The translations under genes were made by a program, and so were the position numbers. A DNA stretch of 64,000 bases from Nocardiopsis sp. TSRI0078 (lineage in GTDB: Bacteria; Actinomycetota; Actinomycetes; Streptosporangiales; Streptosporangiaceae): assembly GCF_001905145.1 (NCBI RefSeq), contig NZ_LWLB01000032.1:346622-410621 (forward strand). The letters run 5' to 3'. Shown here one piece after another: positions 29,278-38,001 of this stretch. The first letter of the stretch is position 1. The number at the start of each line of letters is the position of its first letter. Under the pieces are notes generated by a model. That model ran no database searches and had not been told where the DNA came from. It saw nothing but the letters and a program-made list of their open reading frames with translations.

Positions 29278-30732
29278 ATGGCTGACCCCAAGGGTTTCCT
29301 GAAGATCACCGAGCGCGAGCTGCCCAAGCACCGCCCGGTCGACGTACGCATCCAGGACTGGCGCGAGGTCTACGAGGACTTCGACCGGGGAACCGTCACC
29401 AAGCAGGCCTCACGCTGCATGGACTGCGGCATCCCCTTCTGCCACAACGGCTGCCCGCTCGGCAACCTCATCCCCGAGTGGAACAACCTCGTCCACACCC
29501 ACGACTGGGCCGAGGCGATCGAACGCCTGCACGCCACCAACAACTTCCCGGAGTTCACCGGGCGGCTCTGCCCCGCCCCGTGCGAGTCCGCGTGCGTGCT
29601 CGGCATCAACCAGCCCGCCGTGACCATCAAGAACGTCGAGGTCTCCATCATCGACCGCGCGTGGGAGGAGGGCTGGGTCAAGCCCCTGCCCCCCACCACC
29701 CGCACCGGCAAGAAGGCCGCCGTCGTCGGCTCCGGCCCCGCCGGGCTCGCAGCCGCCCAGCAGCTCACCCGCGCCGGGCACGACGTCACCGTCTACGAAC
29801 GCGCCGACCGCATCGGCGGACTGCTGCGCTACGGCATCCCCGAGTTCAAGATGGAAAAGCGGCACATCGACCGCCGCATCGCCCAGATGCGCGCCGAGGG
29901 CACCACCTTCCGCACCGGTGTCGACGTCGGCGTCGACATCACCGTCGACCAGCTGCGCGCCGACCACGACGCCGTCGTGCTCACCGGCGGAGCCACCGCC
30001 TGGCGCGACCTGCCCGCCAAGGGCCGCGAACTCGGCGGCATCCACCAGGCCATGGAGTACCTGCCCCTGGCCAACCGGGTGCAGGAGGGCGACTACGAGC
30101 GCCCCGCCATCAGCGCCGAGGGCAAGCACGTCGTGGTCATCGGCGGCGGCGACACCGGCGCCGACTGCGTGGGCACCGCCCACCGCCAGGGCGCCGCCTC
30201 GGTCACCCAGCTGGAGATCATGCCCAAGCCGCCCACCACGCGGCCCGAGAACCAGCCCTGGCCGACCATGCCCATGCTCTACAAGGTCACCAGCGCGCAC
30301 GAGGAGGGCGGCAAGCGGATCTACTCCGTCAACACCCTGGAGTTCCTCGGTGACGACAACGGCGACGTCCGCGCCCTGAAGCTGGTCGAGGTCAAGCGCA
30401 CCGACAAGGGCTTCGAACCCGTCGAGGGCACCGAGCGCGAGATCCCCGCCGAACTGGTCACCCTCGCCATGGGCTTCGTCGGCCCCCAGAAGGAGGGCAT
30501 GCTCGAACAGCTCGGCGTGGAACTGGACGGACGCGGCAACGTCGTACGCGACGCCGACTACCACACCACCGTCGACGGCGTCTTCTGCGCCGGCGACATG
30601 GGCCGCGGCCAGTCGCTGATCGTGTGGGCCATCGCCGAGGGCCGCTCCGCCGCCGCCGGAGTGGACCGCTACCTCACCGACGACAGCACGCTGCCGGTCG
30701 CCATCCCGCCGACCGAACGCCCGCTGGTCTAG
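29278..30732 (+). CDS. gltD: Glutamate synthase (NADPH) small subunit
   Basis: A 484-residue flavoprotein that passes NADPH electrons to GltB. N-terminal iron-sulfur cysteines: C47, C50, C55 and C59 in CMDCGIPFCHNGCPLGN, then CPAPCESAC. FAD-binding GSGPAGLAAAQQL and NADPH-binding GGGDTGADC motifs follow in order, and the C terminus has CAGDMGRGQSL. ATG 29278 follows AAAGGAGGAAG. With gltB it forms one operon ended by an 18-bp hairpin. Confidence 0.98.
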   Translation: MADPKGFLKITERELPKHRPVDVRIQDWREVYEDFDRGTVTKQASRCMDCGIPFCHNGCPLGNLIPEWNNLVHTHDWAEAIERLHATNNFPEFTGRLCPAPCESACVLGINQPAVTIKNVEVSIIDRAWEEGWVKPLPPTTRTGKKAAVVGSGPAGLAAAQQLTRAGHDVTVYERADRIGGLLRYGIPEFKMEKRHIDRRIAQMRAEGTTFRTGVDVGVDITVDQLRADHDAVVLTGGATAWRDLPAKGRELGGIHQAMEYLPLANRVQEGDYERPAISAEGKHVVVIGGGDTGADCVGTAHRQGAASVTQLEIMPKPPTTRPENQPWPTMPMLYKVTSAHEEGGKRIYSVNTLEFLGDDNGDVRALKLVEVKRTDKGFEPVEGTEREIPAELVTLAMGFVGPQKEGMLEQLGVELDGRGNVVRDADYHTTVDGVFCAGDMGRGQSLIVWAIAEGRSAAAGVDRYLTDDSTLPVAIPPTERPLV

Positions 30733-30751
30733 GAGGCCGGCCCGAGCACAC

Positions 30752-30794
30752 ACGCGCCGGGCGCGGGGGAGGAACACCCCCGCGCCCGGCGCGT
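30752..30794 (+). terminator. Intrinsic terminator of gltBD
   Basis: A perfect 18-bp stem (ACGCGCCGGGCGCGGGGG and complement) around a 7-nt loop AGGAACA, 20 nt after the gltD stop. No T-run. Confidence 0.85.
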
Positions 30795-30867
30795 CGCCGT
30801 CGTCGTCCTCGCCTCCTGGGCCGGCCCGACCCCCCTCACCCTCCGCAGGCGGCGCACGAGAACCCCC
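30793..30867 (+). pseudogene. Truncated duplicate of the DUF2784 gene 3' end
   Basis: Bases 30793-30826 repeat 31343-31376 exactly (34 nt), and similarity continues in frame, reading VAVVVLASWAG then PTPLTLRRRR, against VAVVVLASWAG then LALLTRRRK in the intact gene. The frame has no start. It is a relic copy of the last ~28 codons, left between the gltD terminator and the intact gene. Confidence 0.75.
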
Positions 30868-31045
30868 GACCCCGCCTGAGACGACGGCCCCACGGGCGGC
30901 GGCCGACGGATCCGCCGTCCACAGACCCCACCACACCCTGGTACGGCGAAGACCCGGCAGGAATACTGGAACCAGGGGAGACCACCCCACCACCCGCACA
31001 AGCCCACACCCGTGGCCGCGGACCACACCACCGCGAGGGGCCGCG

Positions 31046-31429
31046 ATGACCTACCGGCTGATCGCCGACGCCGCCATGGTCGTGCACCTGGCCTTCCTCG
31101 CCTACGTCGCCCTCGGCGGCCTCCTCGCCTGGAGGTGGCCCCGCACCTTCTGGATCCACCTCGGCTGCGCCCTCTACGGGCTCGGCATCACCGTCATCGG
31201 CTGGCCCTGCCCCCTCACCCACGTCGAGAACCGGGCCCGCCGACGCGCCGGACAGGCCGGACTCCCCGAGGAGGGCTTCATCGACCACTACCTCACCGGC
31301 ATCGTCTACCCCGCCGAACACCTGCTCACCGTGCAACTCGCCGTCGCCGTCGTCGTCCTCGCCTCCTGGGCCGGCCTGGCCCTCCTCACCCGAAGACGCA
31401 AACACCACACCGCCACGAACCGTACGTAA
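31046..31429 (+). CDS. DUF2784 membrane protein
   Basis: A 127-residue protein with about four helices: LIADAAMVVHLAFLAYVALG, FWIHLGCALYGLGITVIGW, a re-entrant region around CPLTHVENRARRRAGQAG, and LTVQLAVAVVVLASWAGLAL. The W-P-C-P-L-T-x-x-E-N motif with the H-Y-L-T-G later is characteristic of DUF2784. ATG 31046 is 6 nt after GAGGGG. Function unknown. Its own 3' end is partly duplicated upstream. Confidence 0.85.
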   Translation: MTYRLIADAAMVVHLAFLAYVALGGLLAWRWPRTFWIHLGCALYGLGITVIGWPCPLTHVENRARRRAGQAGLPEEGFIDHYLTGIVYPAEHLLTVQLAVAVVVLASWAGLALLTRRRKHHTATNRT

Positions 31430-31481
31430 ATATCGCGGATGGATTCGCCCGCCACCCATGCCGCCCACACCGACACGGACG

Positions 31482-31487
31482 TACCGT
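31482..31487 (+). promoter_or_regulatory. -10 hexamer of leaderless gene at 31495
   Basis: TACCGT ends 7 nt before the ATG at 31495, and no ribosome binding site is present. Confidence 0.45.
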
Positions 31488-31494
31488 CGAAGAC

Positions 31495-32403
31495 ATGACC
31501 GTCGTGACCTGGGACTCCTTCCGCGCAGCGGAACACTTCACCATGCGCAGCGCCCGGCTGGTCGACCGACACCGGTTCGCCCACCTGTTCCAGAACGGAC
31601 CCACCGACCCCGTCCGCTCGGCACTCTCCGCCTACCGCAACATCGACGGCGGCTACGGCAACGGACTCGACCCCGACCTGCGCGGACACGCCAGCCAACC
31701 CGCCTCCACCGGAATCGCCCTGGACTACCTCGACGACCTCGGACCCATCCCCACCAGCCTCGGCCACGGCATCTGCCGCCACCTCACCACCATCACCAAC
31801 CCCGACGGAGGCCTGCCCCCCGTCATGCGCAACATCCGCTACACCGAGTCGGCACCCTGGTGGCAGCAACGCGAGGACTTCTCCAGCGACCTCGGACTCA
31901 CCGCCCTCACCGCCGGATACCTCCACAAACACCACATCACCCACCCCTGGCGCGACAACGCCACCGCCTACTGCTGGAAACGCATCGCCGCCCTGCACTG
32001 GACCGACCCGCACGAGGCCATCGGCGTGTGCACCTTCCTGCAGAACGTCCCCGACCGCCACCGCGCCGTCCAGACCATCAACCGGCTCCACCCCATGATC
32101 CGCGCGGTCGTCGACACCGACCCCCGGCCCACCACCCACCAGCACACCCACAACGCACTCGACCTGGCACCCGACCCCGGCCACATCGCCCGACCGCTCT
32201 TCACCGACACCGAGATCGAACACACCCTCGACCTCATCGAACGGACCCAGCGCCCCGACGGCGGCTGGGACACCACCGGACGGCACTGGGACACCGCCGC
32301 CACCATCGAACGCGAGGGCATGCGCACCATCCGACTCCTGCGCGTCCTTCGCGCCTACGGCCGCGTCGGCGCCTTCCTGCCACCACCGCGCCGCGACCAC
32401 TGA
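31495..32403 (+). CDS. Prenyltransferase/squalene-cyclase-like toroid protein
   Basis: A 302-residue protein with repeats of the alpha/alpha-toroid style: SAYRNIDGGYGNGLDPDLRG, ITNPDGGLPPVM, and RPDGGWDTTGRHWDT near the end, each with the DGG turn seen in terpene cyclases and prenyltransferase beta subunits. The catalytic DxDD of squalene cyclases is not seen, so it may bind rather than cyclise. Proteins of this type are annotated as hypothetical or prenyltransferase in actinomycetes. The ATG at 31495 is 7 nt after TACCGT, suggesting no leader. Codon use becomes somewhat richer in A at wobble than in the genes before. Confidence 0.6.
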   Translation: MTVVTWDSFRAAEHFTMRSARLVDRHRFAHLFQNGPTDPVRSALSAYRNIDGGYGNGLDPDLRGHASQPASTGIALDYLDDLGPIPTSLGHGICRHLTTITNPDGGLPPVMRNIRYTESAPWWQQREDFSSDLGLTALTAGYLHKHHITHPWRDNATAYCWKRIAALHWTDPHEAIGVCTFLQNVPDRHRAVQTINRLHPMIRAVVDTDPRPTTHQHTHNALDLAPDPGHIARPLFTDTEIEHTLDLIERTQRPDGGWDTTGRHWDTAATIEREGMRTIRLLRVLRAYGRVGAFLPPPRRDH

Positions 32404-32542
32404 CACCACCGGCCCGCACCCGCGCCACACGGCCACCCGCACACCCCGGCCCCGACCCGGACGACCACCCGCCCCCGGGACCCGCCCGGACGCCACGGGA
32501 ACCCTTCCGGCGGGTCCCTCGCCCACACGGAGGGAAAGGCCC

Positions 32543-32548
32543 TAGTGT
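32543..32548 (+). promoter_or_regulatory. -10 hexamer near the methyltransferase start
   Basis: TAGTGT is 8 nt before the in-frame GTG at 32557, pointing to a leaderless start there; it overlaps the alternative GTG at 32545. Confidence 0.4.
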
Positions 32549-33207
32549 TCTGGTCCGTGACCGAACCCTCCACCCACACCGACACGACGGCGGCCGCCTA
32601 CGACGCCGTGGCGGTCCGCTACGCCGCCTACGCCCGGGACGAACTCGACGCCCTTCCGCTGGACCGCGCGGTGCTCGCCGCGTTCGCCGAACTCGCACGG
32701 ACCACCGGCACCGGACCCGTCGCCGAACTGGGGTGCGGCCCGGGACGCGTGACCGCGCACCTGCGGGACCTGGGACTGGACGTCTTCGGCCTCGACCTGT
32801 CGCCGGTGATGATCGACCTCGCCCGTCAGGCGTACCAGGACCTGCGCTTCGAGGTCGGCTCCATGGACGCCCTGGACCTGGCCGACGGCACGCTGAACGG
32901 CATCGTGTGCTGGTACTCGGTCATCCACACCCCGCCGCGGGACCTGCCCTCCCACCTCGCCGAGTTCCACCGGGTGCTCGCACCCGGCGGCCACCTCCTG
33001 CTCGCCTTCTTCGAGTCGGAGGGCGGCCCGGTCGCGGCGTTCGACCACCAGGTGACGACGGCCTACCGGTGGCCGATCGACGACCTCGCGGGACTGGCCG
33101 GCGAGGTCGGATTCACCGAGACCGGACGCATGCTGCGCGAGCCGCGCGAGACGGAACGGCACCGCCGGGGCCACCTGCTGATGCGCAAGGACGCACACCC
33201 CCGATGA
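32545..33207 (+). CDS. Class I SAM-dependent methyltransferase
   Basis: A 220-residue Rossmann methyltransferase. Motif I is VAELGCGPGRVT, the acidic residue of motif II is in VFGLDLSPVMI, and motif III/IV region is DLADGTLNGIVCWYSVIH, followed by HRVLAPGGHLLLAFF. The substrate cannot be inferred. Two starts are possible: GTG 32545, with AGGGAAAGG before it, or GTG 32557, 8 nt after TAGTGT. It is followed by a hairpin and a convergent gene. Confidence 0.87.
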   Translation: MFWSVTEPSTHTDTTAAAYDAVAVRYAAYARDELDALPLDRAVLAAFAELARTTGTGPVAELGCGPGRVTAHLRDLGLDVFGLDLSPVMIDLARQAYQDLRFEVGSMDALDLADGTLNGIVCWYSVIHTPPRDLPSHLAEFHRVLAPGGHLLLAFFESEGGPVAAFDHQVTTAYRWPIDDLAGLAGEVGFTETGRMLREPRETERHRRGHLLMRKDAHPR

Positions 33208-33225
33208 CCACCCGCCCGCGCGGGA

Positions 33226-33255
33226 GCCCCGGGCCCCGCGAACGCGGCCCGGGGC
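33226..33255. terminator. Hairpin after the methyltransferase
   Basis: A 10-bp stem GCCCCGGGCC / GGCCCGGGGC with an inner GCG-AA-CGC, 18 nt after the stop, between convergent genes. Confidence 0.65.
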
Positions 33256-33330
33256 GGCACCAGAGGGGCCCTCGGCCCCGATCCGGGGCCAGGACCTGTT
33301 CTTCCGAACCGGGTCCTTCGCCCATGGGGG

Positions 33331-33375
33331 TTGTCCGGGCGCCCGGACACGGACCGGAGCGAAGCGCGGGCCTTG
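33331..33375. repeat. Possible relic of the convergent-end repeat element
   Basis: GGGGGTTGTCCGGGCGCC joined to GGGCGCCCGGACACGG resembles the two ends of the element at 9074-9176 with the centre deleted; the flank GGAGCGAAGCGCGGG resembles the other flank. It also forms a 16-bp palindrome GTCCGGGCGCCCGGAC. Similarity is by eye. Confidence 0.4.
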
Positions 33376-33385
33376 GGAGGACCGC

Positions 33386-34093
33386 CTAACCCAACGCCGG
33401 GAAGCGCACCCCGGCCGCCTCCAGGGCACCGCGTCCGGCGTCCGAGCCGGAGCGGCCCGTCGCGGCGCGCACCGCCGCCACCCCGCCGGCGCGATCCGAC
33501 AGGGCCCCGGGCAGCACCCGCTCCACGACCCCGCCGTCACAGCCCCCGAACAACAACCGCACCACCACGGCCAGCGCCTCGTCGGTCAACCACGGATCCC
33601 GGCCCAGCGCGTCCGCCAGATCCAACCCGTGCACCCCCAGCTCCACCACCCGCGTCACCAGGAAGTCCGTCAACAGCATCGGATCACCGTGCCGCGTCAC
33701 CACCACCCGGTCCACCGGCTCCGCCGCCATCCGCACGGCCAGCTCCGCCCAGGACGCCCCGAGCACCCTCCCCGACTCGCCCGCGTCCGCCCCGCGCGCC
33801 GCCGCCTCCAGCGCCGACCCCACCCGTTCGGCGTTCACCTCCGGAGAAAAGCGCACGTCCGGCGCGTAGTACCCCGCCGCCGACACCGACGCGGCCCCCT
33901 CCGGCGTGTCGGCGTCCAACATCACCAGGACCCGCTGCAGAGCACCCACCGTGTGCATCGCCAGCGCCGCCACGTCCCACGGCGCACACCGCGTCGGCAG
34001 CACCGCCTCCCCCTCGGACAACCCCAACAACACCGGTTCTAACACGCTCACCTCGGACGAAAGGGCGGAAACCACCACATCACGCTCAGACAC
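33386..34093 (-). CDS. Maleylpyruvate isomerase-family (mycothiol-dependent, DinB-like) protein
   Basis: A 235-residue protein with the four-helix DinB-like domain: CAPWDVAALAMHTVGALQRV carries the first metal His, and VTRVVELGVHGLDLADALG the C-terminal His block characteristic of MDMPI-type proteins. The specific reaction is unknown; family members are mycothiol-linked isomerases or S-transferases. GTG 34093 is chosen since GGGAGG lies 6 nt before it; a GTG at 34183 would add a Cys-rich 30-residue stretch not typical of the family. Divergent from pyk. Confidence 0.82.
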   Translation of the reverse strand: MSERDVVVSALSSEVSVLEPVLLGLSEGEAVLPTRCAPWDVAALAMHTVGALQRVLVMLDADTPEGAASVSAAGYYAPDVRFSPEVNAERVGSALEAAARGADAGESGRVLGASWAELAVRMAAEPVDRVVVTRHGDPMLLTDFLVTRVVELGVHGLDLADALGRDPWLTDEALAVVVRLLFGGCDGGVVERVLPGALSDRAGGVAAVRAATGRSGSDAGRGALEAAGVRFPALG

Positions 34094-34242
34094 GACGCAC
34101 CTCCCACAGCCACGGCAACCACACACAACACACCGACACGCCAACCCGAATCCATCACCCAGGGTCACCGAATTCGTCGCCACGCCACCTCACACACACC
34201 CACTCGCAACCTGGTTTAGACCACTGCATCCCCCAAACGCTC

Positions 34243-34248
34243 TAGAGT
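34243..34248 (+). promoter_or_regulatory. -10 hexamer of leaderless pyk
   Basis: TAGAGT ends 7 nt before the GTG at 34256. No -35 at proper spacing; no ribosome binding site before the start. Confidence 0.6.
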
Positions 34249-34255
34249 GTTAGGC

Positions 34256-35689
34256 GTGACACGTCGAGCAAAAATCGTCGCGACCCTCGGCCCCGCCACA
34301 TCGAGCCCGGAAGTCCTCCGCAAGCTCGTCGACGCGGGACTGGACGTCGCCCGAATCAACCTCAGCCACGGAACCCACGACGACCACAGCGCCAGCCTCG
34401 CCAACCTCCGGCAGGCCGCTGAGTCCGCACAACAGGCGGTCGGTGTCCTCGCCGACCTCCAAGGACCCAAGATCCGCGTCGGCACCTTCGCCGACGGACC
34501 CGTCGAGCTCGACAGCGGCGACGAGTTCACCATCACCACCGACGACGTCCCCGGCGACGCCACACGCGTCTCCACCACCTACAAGGGACTCCCCGCAGAC
34601 GTACGCCCCGGAGACCGCGTCCTCATCGACGACGGCCGCATCGTGCTGGAATGCACCAAGACCACCAGCACCGACGTCCACACCCGCGTCATCTTCGGCG
34701 GCACCGTCTCCAACCACAAGGGACTCAATCTCCCCGGCGTCGCCGTCAGCGTCCCCGCCCTCACCGACAAGGACGAGGCGGACCTGCGCTGGGCCCTCCA
34801 CCAGAACGTCGACATGATCGCCCTCTCCTTCGTCCGCAGCCCCGCGGACGCCGAGGAGTGCCACCGCATCATGGACGAGGAGGGCATCACCCTCCCCCTC
34901 ATCGCCAAGATCGAGAAACCCCAGGCCGTCGAACGCCTGCAGGACATCATCGAGGTCTTCGACGGAGTCATGGTCGCCCGAGGCGACCTCGGCGTCGAAC
35001 TCCCCCTCGAGAACGTCCCCATGGTGCAAAAGCGCGCCATCGAGCGCTGCCGCGACAAGGCCAAACCGGTCATCGTCGCCACCCAGATGCTCGAATCCAT
35101 GATCGGAGCCCCCCGGCCCACCCGGGCCGAGACCTCCGACGTCGCCAACGCCGTCCTCGACGGCGCCGACGCCGTCATGCTCTCCGGCGAGACCAGCGTC
35201 GGCAAGTACCCCGTCGAGACCGTCGAGACCATGGCCCGCATCGTCGGCGCCGCCGAGCAGGAGTCCCTGCGCGCCTCGCACATCCTCAACCGGGTGCCCG
35301 AGACCACCGGCGGAGCCATCGCCCGCGCCGCCGCCGAGATCGGCGCCACCGTCGGCGCCAAGGCACTGGTCGCCTTCACCATGTCCGGCGAGACCGCCCG
35401 CCGCCTGGCCCGCTACCGCTCTCCCATCCCGCTGATGGCCTTCACCACCGAACAGGCCACCCGCGGAAGGCTCTCCCTCACCTGGGGAGTCGAGAGCCAC
35501 ATCGTGCCCTGGGTCGACAACACCGACGACATGGTCCGCCAGGTGGAGAGCGAGCTCCTCCAGCTCGCCGACTACCACAAGGGCGACAAGATCGTCATCG
35601 TGGCGGGCAGCCCGCCCGGAACCGTCGGTTCCACCAACTTCCTGCGCGTCCACCGCCTCGGCGACGCCGTCGCCCTCGGAACACAGTAG
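34256..35689 (+). CDS. pyk: Pyruvate kinase
   Basis: A 477-residue glycolytic enzyme converting phosphoenolpyruvate and ADP to pyruvate and ATP. Motifs in order: TRRAKIVATLGPATSSP, RINLSHGTHDDH, ADLQGPKIRVG, LIAKIEKPQAVERL with the catalytic Lys, VARGDLGVELPLENVP, and MLESMIGAPRPTRAETSDV. A B domain and an allosteric C domain are complete. Start GTG 34256 (VTRRAK) fits the family and is 7 nt after TAGAGT, implying leaderless translation; GTG 34247 is in frame but overlaps that hexamer. Confidence 0.97.
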   Translation: MTRRAKIVATLGPATSSPEVLRKLVDAGLDVARINLSHGTHDDHSASLANLRQAAESAQQAVGVLADLQGPKIRVGTFADGPVELDSGDEFTITTDDVPGDATRVSTTYKGLPADVRPGDRVLIDDGRIVLECTKTTSTDVHTRVIFGGTVSNHKGLNLPGVAVSVPALTDKDEADLRWALHQNVDMIALSFVRSPADAEECHRIMDEEGITLPLIAKIEKPQAVERLQDIIEVFDGVMVARGDLGVELPLENVPMVQKRAIERCRDKAKPVIVATQMLESMIGAPRPTRAETSDVANAVLDGADAVMLSGETSVGKYPVETVETMARIVGAAEQESLRASHILNRVPETTGGAIARAAAEIGATVGAKALVAFTMSGETARRLARYRSPIPLMAFTTEQATRGRLSLTWGVESHIVPWVDNTDDMVRQVESELLQLADYHKGDKIVIVAGSPPGTVGSTNFLRVHRLGDAVALGTQ

Positions 35690-35919
35690 GAACCAGGCGC
35701 CCCCCACAGGCGCCCACCGACGTGCCGCATCAGGTCCTGCCCGGAGGAAACGGCGTATGAGCCGCGCCGCCCACCGGGCCAGGACCAGGTGCGGCCGACG
35801 CCTTTCCACGCCCCGCGCAACCGGGGAGCAACCGCCTCCGAGAAGAACCCCGGCCCAAGCCCCGGAGCCCTCCGCGCCCCCCAGGTCCCTCGAACCCTCC
35901 AGGCCCCCGCCGGCCCCGG

Positions 35920-36879
35920 CTAGGACTCCTGGCCGGAGGCCACACCGCCCTCGGGCAGCACCCGCTCCAACGGCATGTCCCACGGCAACAGGTTCCACGG
36001 ACTCCGCGGATCCTCCGACAACAGGCCCAGCGCCGCCCACACCCGGTCCGTACCGCCGTGGTCGCCCTCCACGCCCTTCTCCGGCCACAACAGGTACCCC
36101 GCGTGGAAGGCCGTCGACAACTGCTGCCACGACGAGTACCGGCGCTGCAGATCCGACGCCACCCGACGCAGCAGCGTCTGCGTCTCCACCGGACTCAACC
36201 AGTCCAACGACGCGCCACCGCACACCAGCCGGATCACGTGCACCGACTTCCACCACTGGTAGGCGCCGATCAGCACCGTCTCGTCCGCCTCCGTCACCCC
36301 CGTGACGGTCCGCAGCCGGGCCACCTGCTCATCGGTCAGACGCACCTGCGCACCCGTGGCCCGTCCACCCCGCTCCCGCGGAAGACGCGACCTGGCCACC
36401 CCGGCGCGCAGATCCACCACCAGGTCCAGCGACGGACCCGTGTGCAACTCCTCGAACAGGGCCTCGACCGCCTCACGCAGGGACTCCCGGTCGGTCACCC
36501 CCCACTGACGCTCCAGCATGCGCCGGTAGCGGCGGCGCAGCGAGGGCCGGGCCACCACGTCCCACGGCTCGGCCAGCGCCACCCGGAACGGCGCCGCCAC
36601 GGCCGCGGCCCAGCGCTCGGTGCTCAGCGGGGCCTCGGGGTCCTTGGTGCGCACCGTCGGGGACTCCCGCGAGCCGATCACCAGCTCGGCGAAGGAACCG
36701 GCCACCAGCACGGCCACGGGCAGGAACGCCCACCCCGGCCGGCCCAGGGCCACGAGCAGGACGATGAGCAGCGCGACGGGGGCCAGCAGCCAGGGCTGGC
36801 GGCGCCTGGAGCCCCAGGCCACCACGACCCAGGCGCCGATAACCAGTGCGCCGACGATCCCGGCCACCGCGGTCAGCAC
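35920..36879 (-). CDS. DUF1266-type membrane protein
   Basis: A 319-residue protein beginning directly in a helix (VLTAVAGIVGALVIGAWVVV), with a second (WLLAPVALLIVLLVALG) and perhaps a third, then a soluble C-terminal domain. The segment AYQWWKSVHVIRLVCGG with DWLSPVETQTLLRRVA and AFHAGYLLW resembles DUF1266. GTG 36879 follows AGGAGAGGAG at good spacing; a TTG at 36918 in frame lacks one. Convergent with pyk. Function unknown. Confidence 0.68.
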   Translation of the reverse strand: MLTAVAGIVGALVIGAWVVVAWGSRRRQPWLLAPVALLIVLLVALGRPGWAFLPVAVLVAGSFAELVIGSRESPTVRTKDPEAPLSTERWAAAVAAPFRVALAEPWDVVARPSLRRRYRRMLERQWGVTDRESLREAVEALFEELHTGPSLDLVVDLRAGVARSRLPRERGGRATGAQVRLTDEQVARLRTVTGVTEADETVLIGAYQWWKSVHVIRLVCGGASLDWLSPVETQTLLRRVASDLQRRYSSWQQLSTAFHAGYLLWPEKGVEGDHGGTDRVWAALGLLSEDPRSPWNLLPWDMPLERVLPEGGVASGQES

Positions 36880-37088
36880 CGGCTGCTCCTCTCCTGAGAA
36901 CTCGCTTTCGGACTTCAAGGATCAAGGACGCGCGCCCGCGCGGGCGACCGAACCGACGGGTTGTACTCAGGTTGTGGCCGTGATGTGACCGGTTCAGCCT
37001 GCTTGCCCCGGCATAAAGTGACAAAAGGCCTATTTGGGGTGGTAGCGGCCGGGTAGTTACGGAGGTTCTGGCCCGTCTGTCCGGTCCC

Positions 37089-37889
37089 TCAGTACTTGGG
37101 GCCGACGAAGGCGTCCATCCGCGCCACGGCGGCCCTCCTCGACACGGAGACGACGATCCTGTCGCGTATCCGCGGTCGGGGGTTCACGTGGCGTTTCCAG
37201 GGGATCCCGAGGTGGTCGAGGGCGGCGGTGAACAGGTCGACGATGTCCCGGGACGCGTTGAGGAACTGGTAGCGGGGGTACTCGTAGTACTTCCACTCGC
37301 CGCGGACTCGCCTACGGACCCTGTTGTCGATCCGGCATCCGTCGGAATGGATCAGCCCTCGGACGAACGGTTCGGGGAGGGCGTCAACGATCTCCGACTG
37401 CCAGGGCTCCAGGACGATGGCCCGGTCGTGCTTCTTTCCGGGACCATGCTGGGGGAAAAGACAGGGCCAGTGCTTCCAGTCGCTGTAGACCTCGGTGCAC
37501 CCGACACAGCGGACCCGTCCCACCGAATGCCCCGGGAGGACCTCGGCCATGCTGGCCTCGCACGTTCGGATGAGACCGGGCCAGGAGTCGCCGCAGTAGA
37601 TCCTCAGCCGCCACACACCTCGGCTTCCGTCACCGGCGAGGTTGATGGCGCCGTCACCGAGGTGCAGGCCCAGGAGATAGCTGTAGGCATCGGTTGCCAC
37701 GGGTGGCCGGGGGAGGGGCTCACACCGGGGGCAGTCGCCGTTGTCCCGGTACTTCTCGATGAGGGAACGGTCTCGCGACCAGTTGCGGAGGGTGGATCGG
37801 TTGATACCCATGCGCTGGCTGACCTCGCTGTAGGAGATCCCGGAGTCGAGCATGGATATCGCCGAGCGGCGGACGTGTGATGGGTACAT
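37089..37889 (-). CDS. Helix-turn-helix protein with two LAGLIDADG-like motifs
   Basis: A 266-residue protein. Residues 1-45 form a resolvase/transposase-like helix-turn-helix (SYSEVSQRMGINRSTLRNWS), then a C53-P-R-C56 pair, and two blocks resembling LAGLIDADG motifs: YLLGLHLGDGAIN (71-83) and FVRGLIHSDGCRID (175-188), each with an acidic residue at the catalytic position. C128 and C131 form a further CxxC. Similar actinobacterial proteins may be transcription factors or free-standing homing-type endonucleases. GC content is lower than the surroundings. It is next to a tRNA gene. ATG 37889 has no ribosome binding site and abuts an inverted repeat. Confidence 0.78.
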   Translation of the reverse strand: MYPSHVRRSAISMLDSGISYSEVSQRMGINRSTLRNWSRDRSLIEKYRDNGDCPRCEPLPRPPVATDAYSYLLGLHLGDGAINLAGDGSRGVWRLRIYCGDSWPGLIRTCEASMAEVLPGHSVGRVRCVGCTEVYSDWKHWPCLFPQHGPGKKHDRAIVLEPWQSEIVDALPEPFVRGLIHSDGCRIDNRVRRRVRGEWKYYEYPRYQFLNASRDIVDLFTAALDHLGIPWKRHVNPRPRIRDRIVVSVSRRAAVARMDAFVGPKY

Positions 37890-37911
37890 AGCGTGAATGC
37901 TTGCTCACGCT
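37890..37911. promoter_or_regulatory. Inverted repeat at the start of the HTH/LAGLIDADG gene
   Basis: AGCGTGA and TCACGCT, 8 nt apart, sit directly upstream of the start codon. The placement suits autoregulation or an occluded leaderless promoter. Confidence 0.5.
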
Positions 37912-37966
37912 TGTGACATTCCGTCGATGAGGACACTACAGTGGGTTGGTAGGTCCGAAATGCCGA

Positions 37967-37990
37967 GAGCCGCCCTAGGTGGGGCGGCTC
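37967..37990 (-). terminator. Terminator downstream of the tRNA gene
   Basis: A perfect 9-bp stem GAGCCGCCC / GGGCGGCTC with loop TAGGTG begins 12 nt beyond the tRNA 3' end (on the minus strand). Confidence 0.65.
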
Positions 37991-38001
37991 CGTACTTTTT
38001 G

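Larger units (their letters stand above)
30733..31045. other. Intergenic region between gltD and DUF2784
   Basis: 313 nt: the gltBD terminator, then a fragment duplicating the DUF2784 3' end (30793-30867), then about 170 nt with a GAGGGG ribosome binding site for the DUF2784 gene. Nothing else is supported. Confidence 0.65.

Noticed and set aside
35757..36305. ATG preceded by GGAGGAAAC opening a Pro/Thr-rich frame after pyk
   Set aside because: It runs antisense through the DUF1266 gene and has no recognisable protein features; the ribosome-binding match is probably chance.
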